Shown in pieces: positions 5,721 through 6,991 of a stretch of 6,991 nt of DNA. This stretch comes from Zetaproteobacteria bacterium (lineage in GTDB: Bacteria; Pseudomonadota; Zetaproteobacteria; Mariprofundales; Mariprofundaceae), in NCBI GenBank assembly GCA_021545595.1, contig JAJRVG010000047.1, positions 1 through 6,991 on the forward strand, written 5' to 3'. Under the pieces are notes generated by a model. It made no database searches. It had not been told where the DNA came from and saw only the letters and a list, made by a program, of their open reading frames with translations. Positions within the stretch are counted from its first letter, which is position 1; each line of letters begins with the position of its first letter. The position numbers and the translations under genes are program-made.

Positions 5721-6991
5721 CTACTTGGGAGGCTCTGTATCTGTTAACAGCTCCCTGATCAGATAGCTCTTTATGTCACCATCAATTCCCTTCAGTGGAA
5801 CAGGTGGCAGCGCCTCATACTCCGCCTTACTCGTCAGGTCGGCAAGTGTATGTTCACTGATAACAACCTGCCCCGGCCTTGCCATGTCGGTCAGGCGTGA
5901 TGCAACATTTACAGCGTCACCAATACAGGTGTATTGCATAGTCTGGCTTGAGCCAATTGCGCCAACAACAACCTCTCCCGAGTTGATTCCAATACCAATC
6001 TGTATCTTATCCTCACCATGCTGATCCCTGTCCAGATTAAACTCCTCAAGTGCTGACTGCATCTCCAGCGCACAAGCCACTGCCCTGTCTGCCGGGTCAT
6101 CTATTTTAACAGGGGCCCCGAAAAGAACCATGATCTCATCGCCAATATACTTATCAACCGTACCGCCATGGCTGAAAACAATATCTACAATCATCTCAAA
6201 ATAGCGGTTAAGCATAGCAACCACATGGGTCGCCTTAACACGGCGGGCCATCGCGGTAAAACCCCGAATATCCGCAAAGAGAATCGTAACATCACGTAGC
6301 TTTCCACCCTTCTCAAGGGTGATCTTGCCACTCATCACCTGTTTTACCACACCGGGTGAAAGCAGCCGCTCAAACTGGGCCTTGGTACGGGCATCGTGCT
6401 CGATCTTCCTGATCAGATGTGCATTGGCCACTGCCATTGCCAAAGATCGCACGATACCGACAAAAAGCTGGAGATCTTTACGGGTAAAAGTAGACACCCC
6501 CTTCTGTCCATCCATGTGTACCACACCAAAAAATTCACCATCATGCATAATGGGGGCACACATGATTGAACGGATGCCCTGCATAACCAGCGAGGCAGCT
6601 TCTGAAAAGCGTTCATCACTGCTGGTGTCAGTGAGAAGGAGTGCACTCTTTTTCTCCTGAACCTCTTTCAATACTGATGCGGATACACTGGCCTGATCCT
6701 CAACACCATCCATCGTACGTACCACTTTGGGGACCAGTTTTCCTGTCGATGGATTGAGCAGCAGAGTAACACAGCGAGCAGCGCTGAAGATTCGTAGCAT
6801 CTCATTGGAAACCTGTTCAAGCACTGAGGTGATACTTCTTTCCAGTCCAATGCTCTGCAGAAGTTCGTGGCCGAGTCTCAGTTTTTCATAATCGGTACGC
6901 AGCAGGCCAAGGTCGGACACCTGCCGCTCAGGCAGGAACGTCTCCACTTTCTCCACTTTAATACGGTCACGCACCTGACTGATATCAGTAA
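5721..6991 (-). CDS. GAF-domain class III adenylate cyclase (partial, N-terminus outside window)
   Basis: It is predicted to make cAMP from ATP under control of an attached sensor domain. The frame is still open at 6991; the first possible start inside the window is a GTG at 6974 with no Shine-Dalgarno, so the real start is probably outside. Numbering from that GTG gives 417 residues. A charged linker with LRTDYEKLR (25-33) leads into a GAF domain (about 37-187; GEFFGVVHMDG is typical), a short helical linker, then the cyclase domain (about 225-408). The metal-binding aspartates are D235 (FADIRGFT) and D279 (YIGDE). The base-selecting pair is K275 and T349, as in bacterial adenylate rather than guanylate cyclases. 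The transition-state residues are N356 and R360 (VNVASR). All catalytic residues are present, so it should be active. No transmembrane segment is visible. The GAF ligand cannot be read from sequence. The stop is TAG, 113 bp before pgi. Confidence 0.92.
   Translation of the reverse strand, partial: TDISQVRDRIKVEKVETFLPERQVSDLGLLRTDYEKLRLGHELLQSIGLERSITSVLEQVSNEMLRIFSAARCVTLLLNPSTGKLVPKVVRTMDGVEDQASVSASVLKEVQEKKSALLLTDTSSDERFSEAASLVMQGIRSIMCAPIMHDGEFFGVVHMDGQKGVSTFTRKDLQLFVGIVRSLAMAVANAHLIRKIEHDARTKAQFERLLSPGVVKQVMSGKITLEKGGKLRDVTILFADIRGFTAMARRVKATHVVAMLNRYFEMIVDIVFSHGGTVDKYIGDEIMVLFGAPVKIDDPADRAVACALEMQSALEEFNLDRDQHGEDKIQIGIGINSGEVVVGAIGSSQTMQYTCIGDAVNVASRLTDMARPGQVVISEHTLADLTSKAEYEALPPVPLKGIDGDIKSYLIRELLTDTEPPK

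Noticed and set aside
6978..6989. Perfect 12-bp palindrome ACTGATATCAGT
   Set aside because: It lies within the open cyclase frame (coding TDIS), is a single copy in the window, and has no promoter context. It may be chance, although an operator cannot be excluded if the gene starts downstream of it.
1..6991. Search for CRISPR arrays, tRNA or rRNA genes, insertion sequences and tandem repeats
   Set aside because: None were seen by eye. Coding sequence covers almost the whole window and the gaps are 0-113 bp.

Overview
The window is a compact, single-strand block of seven bacterial protein-coding genes, all read on the minus strand (right to left as numbered). There are no RNA genes, mobile elements or CRISPR arrays, and no gene-free stretch longer than 113 bp. 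Both edge genes are cut by the window. The gmk-rpoZ-rel order, an omega subunit starting MARVT and an Allochromatium-type ferredoxin point to Pseudomonadota (Proteobacteria). I would guess a gammaproteobacterium or zetaproteobacterium, but the sequence alone does not settle this. Base composition is moderate, near half GC by eye, and even across the genes, so nothing suggests recent transfer.

Layout in transcription order: (1) 6991-5721, a class III adenylate cyclase with a GAF domain, whose N-terminus lies outside the window; (2) 5607-3961, glucose-6-phosphate isomerase (pgi); (3) 3910-2396, an AGCS-family sodium:amino-acid symporter with a signal peptide; (4) 2361-2110, an Alvin/YfhL-type 2[4Fe-4S] ferredoxin; (5) 2109-1537, guanylate kinase (gmk); (6) 1484-1227, RNA polymerase omega (rpoZ); (7) 1181-1, a bifunctional (p)ppGpp synthetase/hydrolase of the RelA/SpoT family, cut at the start of its TGS domain. 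Gaps in this order are 113, 50, 34, 0, 52 and 45 bp, so genes 2-7 could form one transcript and gene 1 is the least tightly joined.

The functional core is the gmk-rpoZ-rel cluster, also known from E. coli. Gmk makes the GDP that feeds the GTP pool, Rel turns GDP/GTP into (p)ppGpp and degrades it, and omega carries the residues that form a ppGpp site on RNA polymerase. The upstream genes (ferredoxin, symporter, pgi) are housekeeping metabolism and transport, and the cyclase adds a second nucleotide-signalling enzyme.

I see no undescribed multi-gene system. The observations most worth a second look are at the RNA level: a 7-bp inverted repeat that would bury the pgi ribosome-binding site, a gmk GTG start that abuts the ferredoxin stop codon, and a rel start with no Shine-Dalgarno sequence preceded by a 7-codon ORF that overlaps it.
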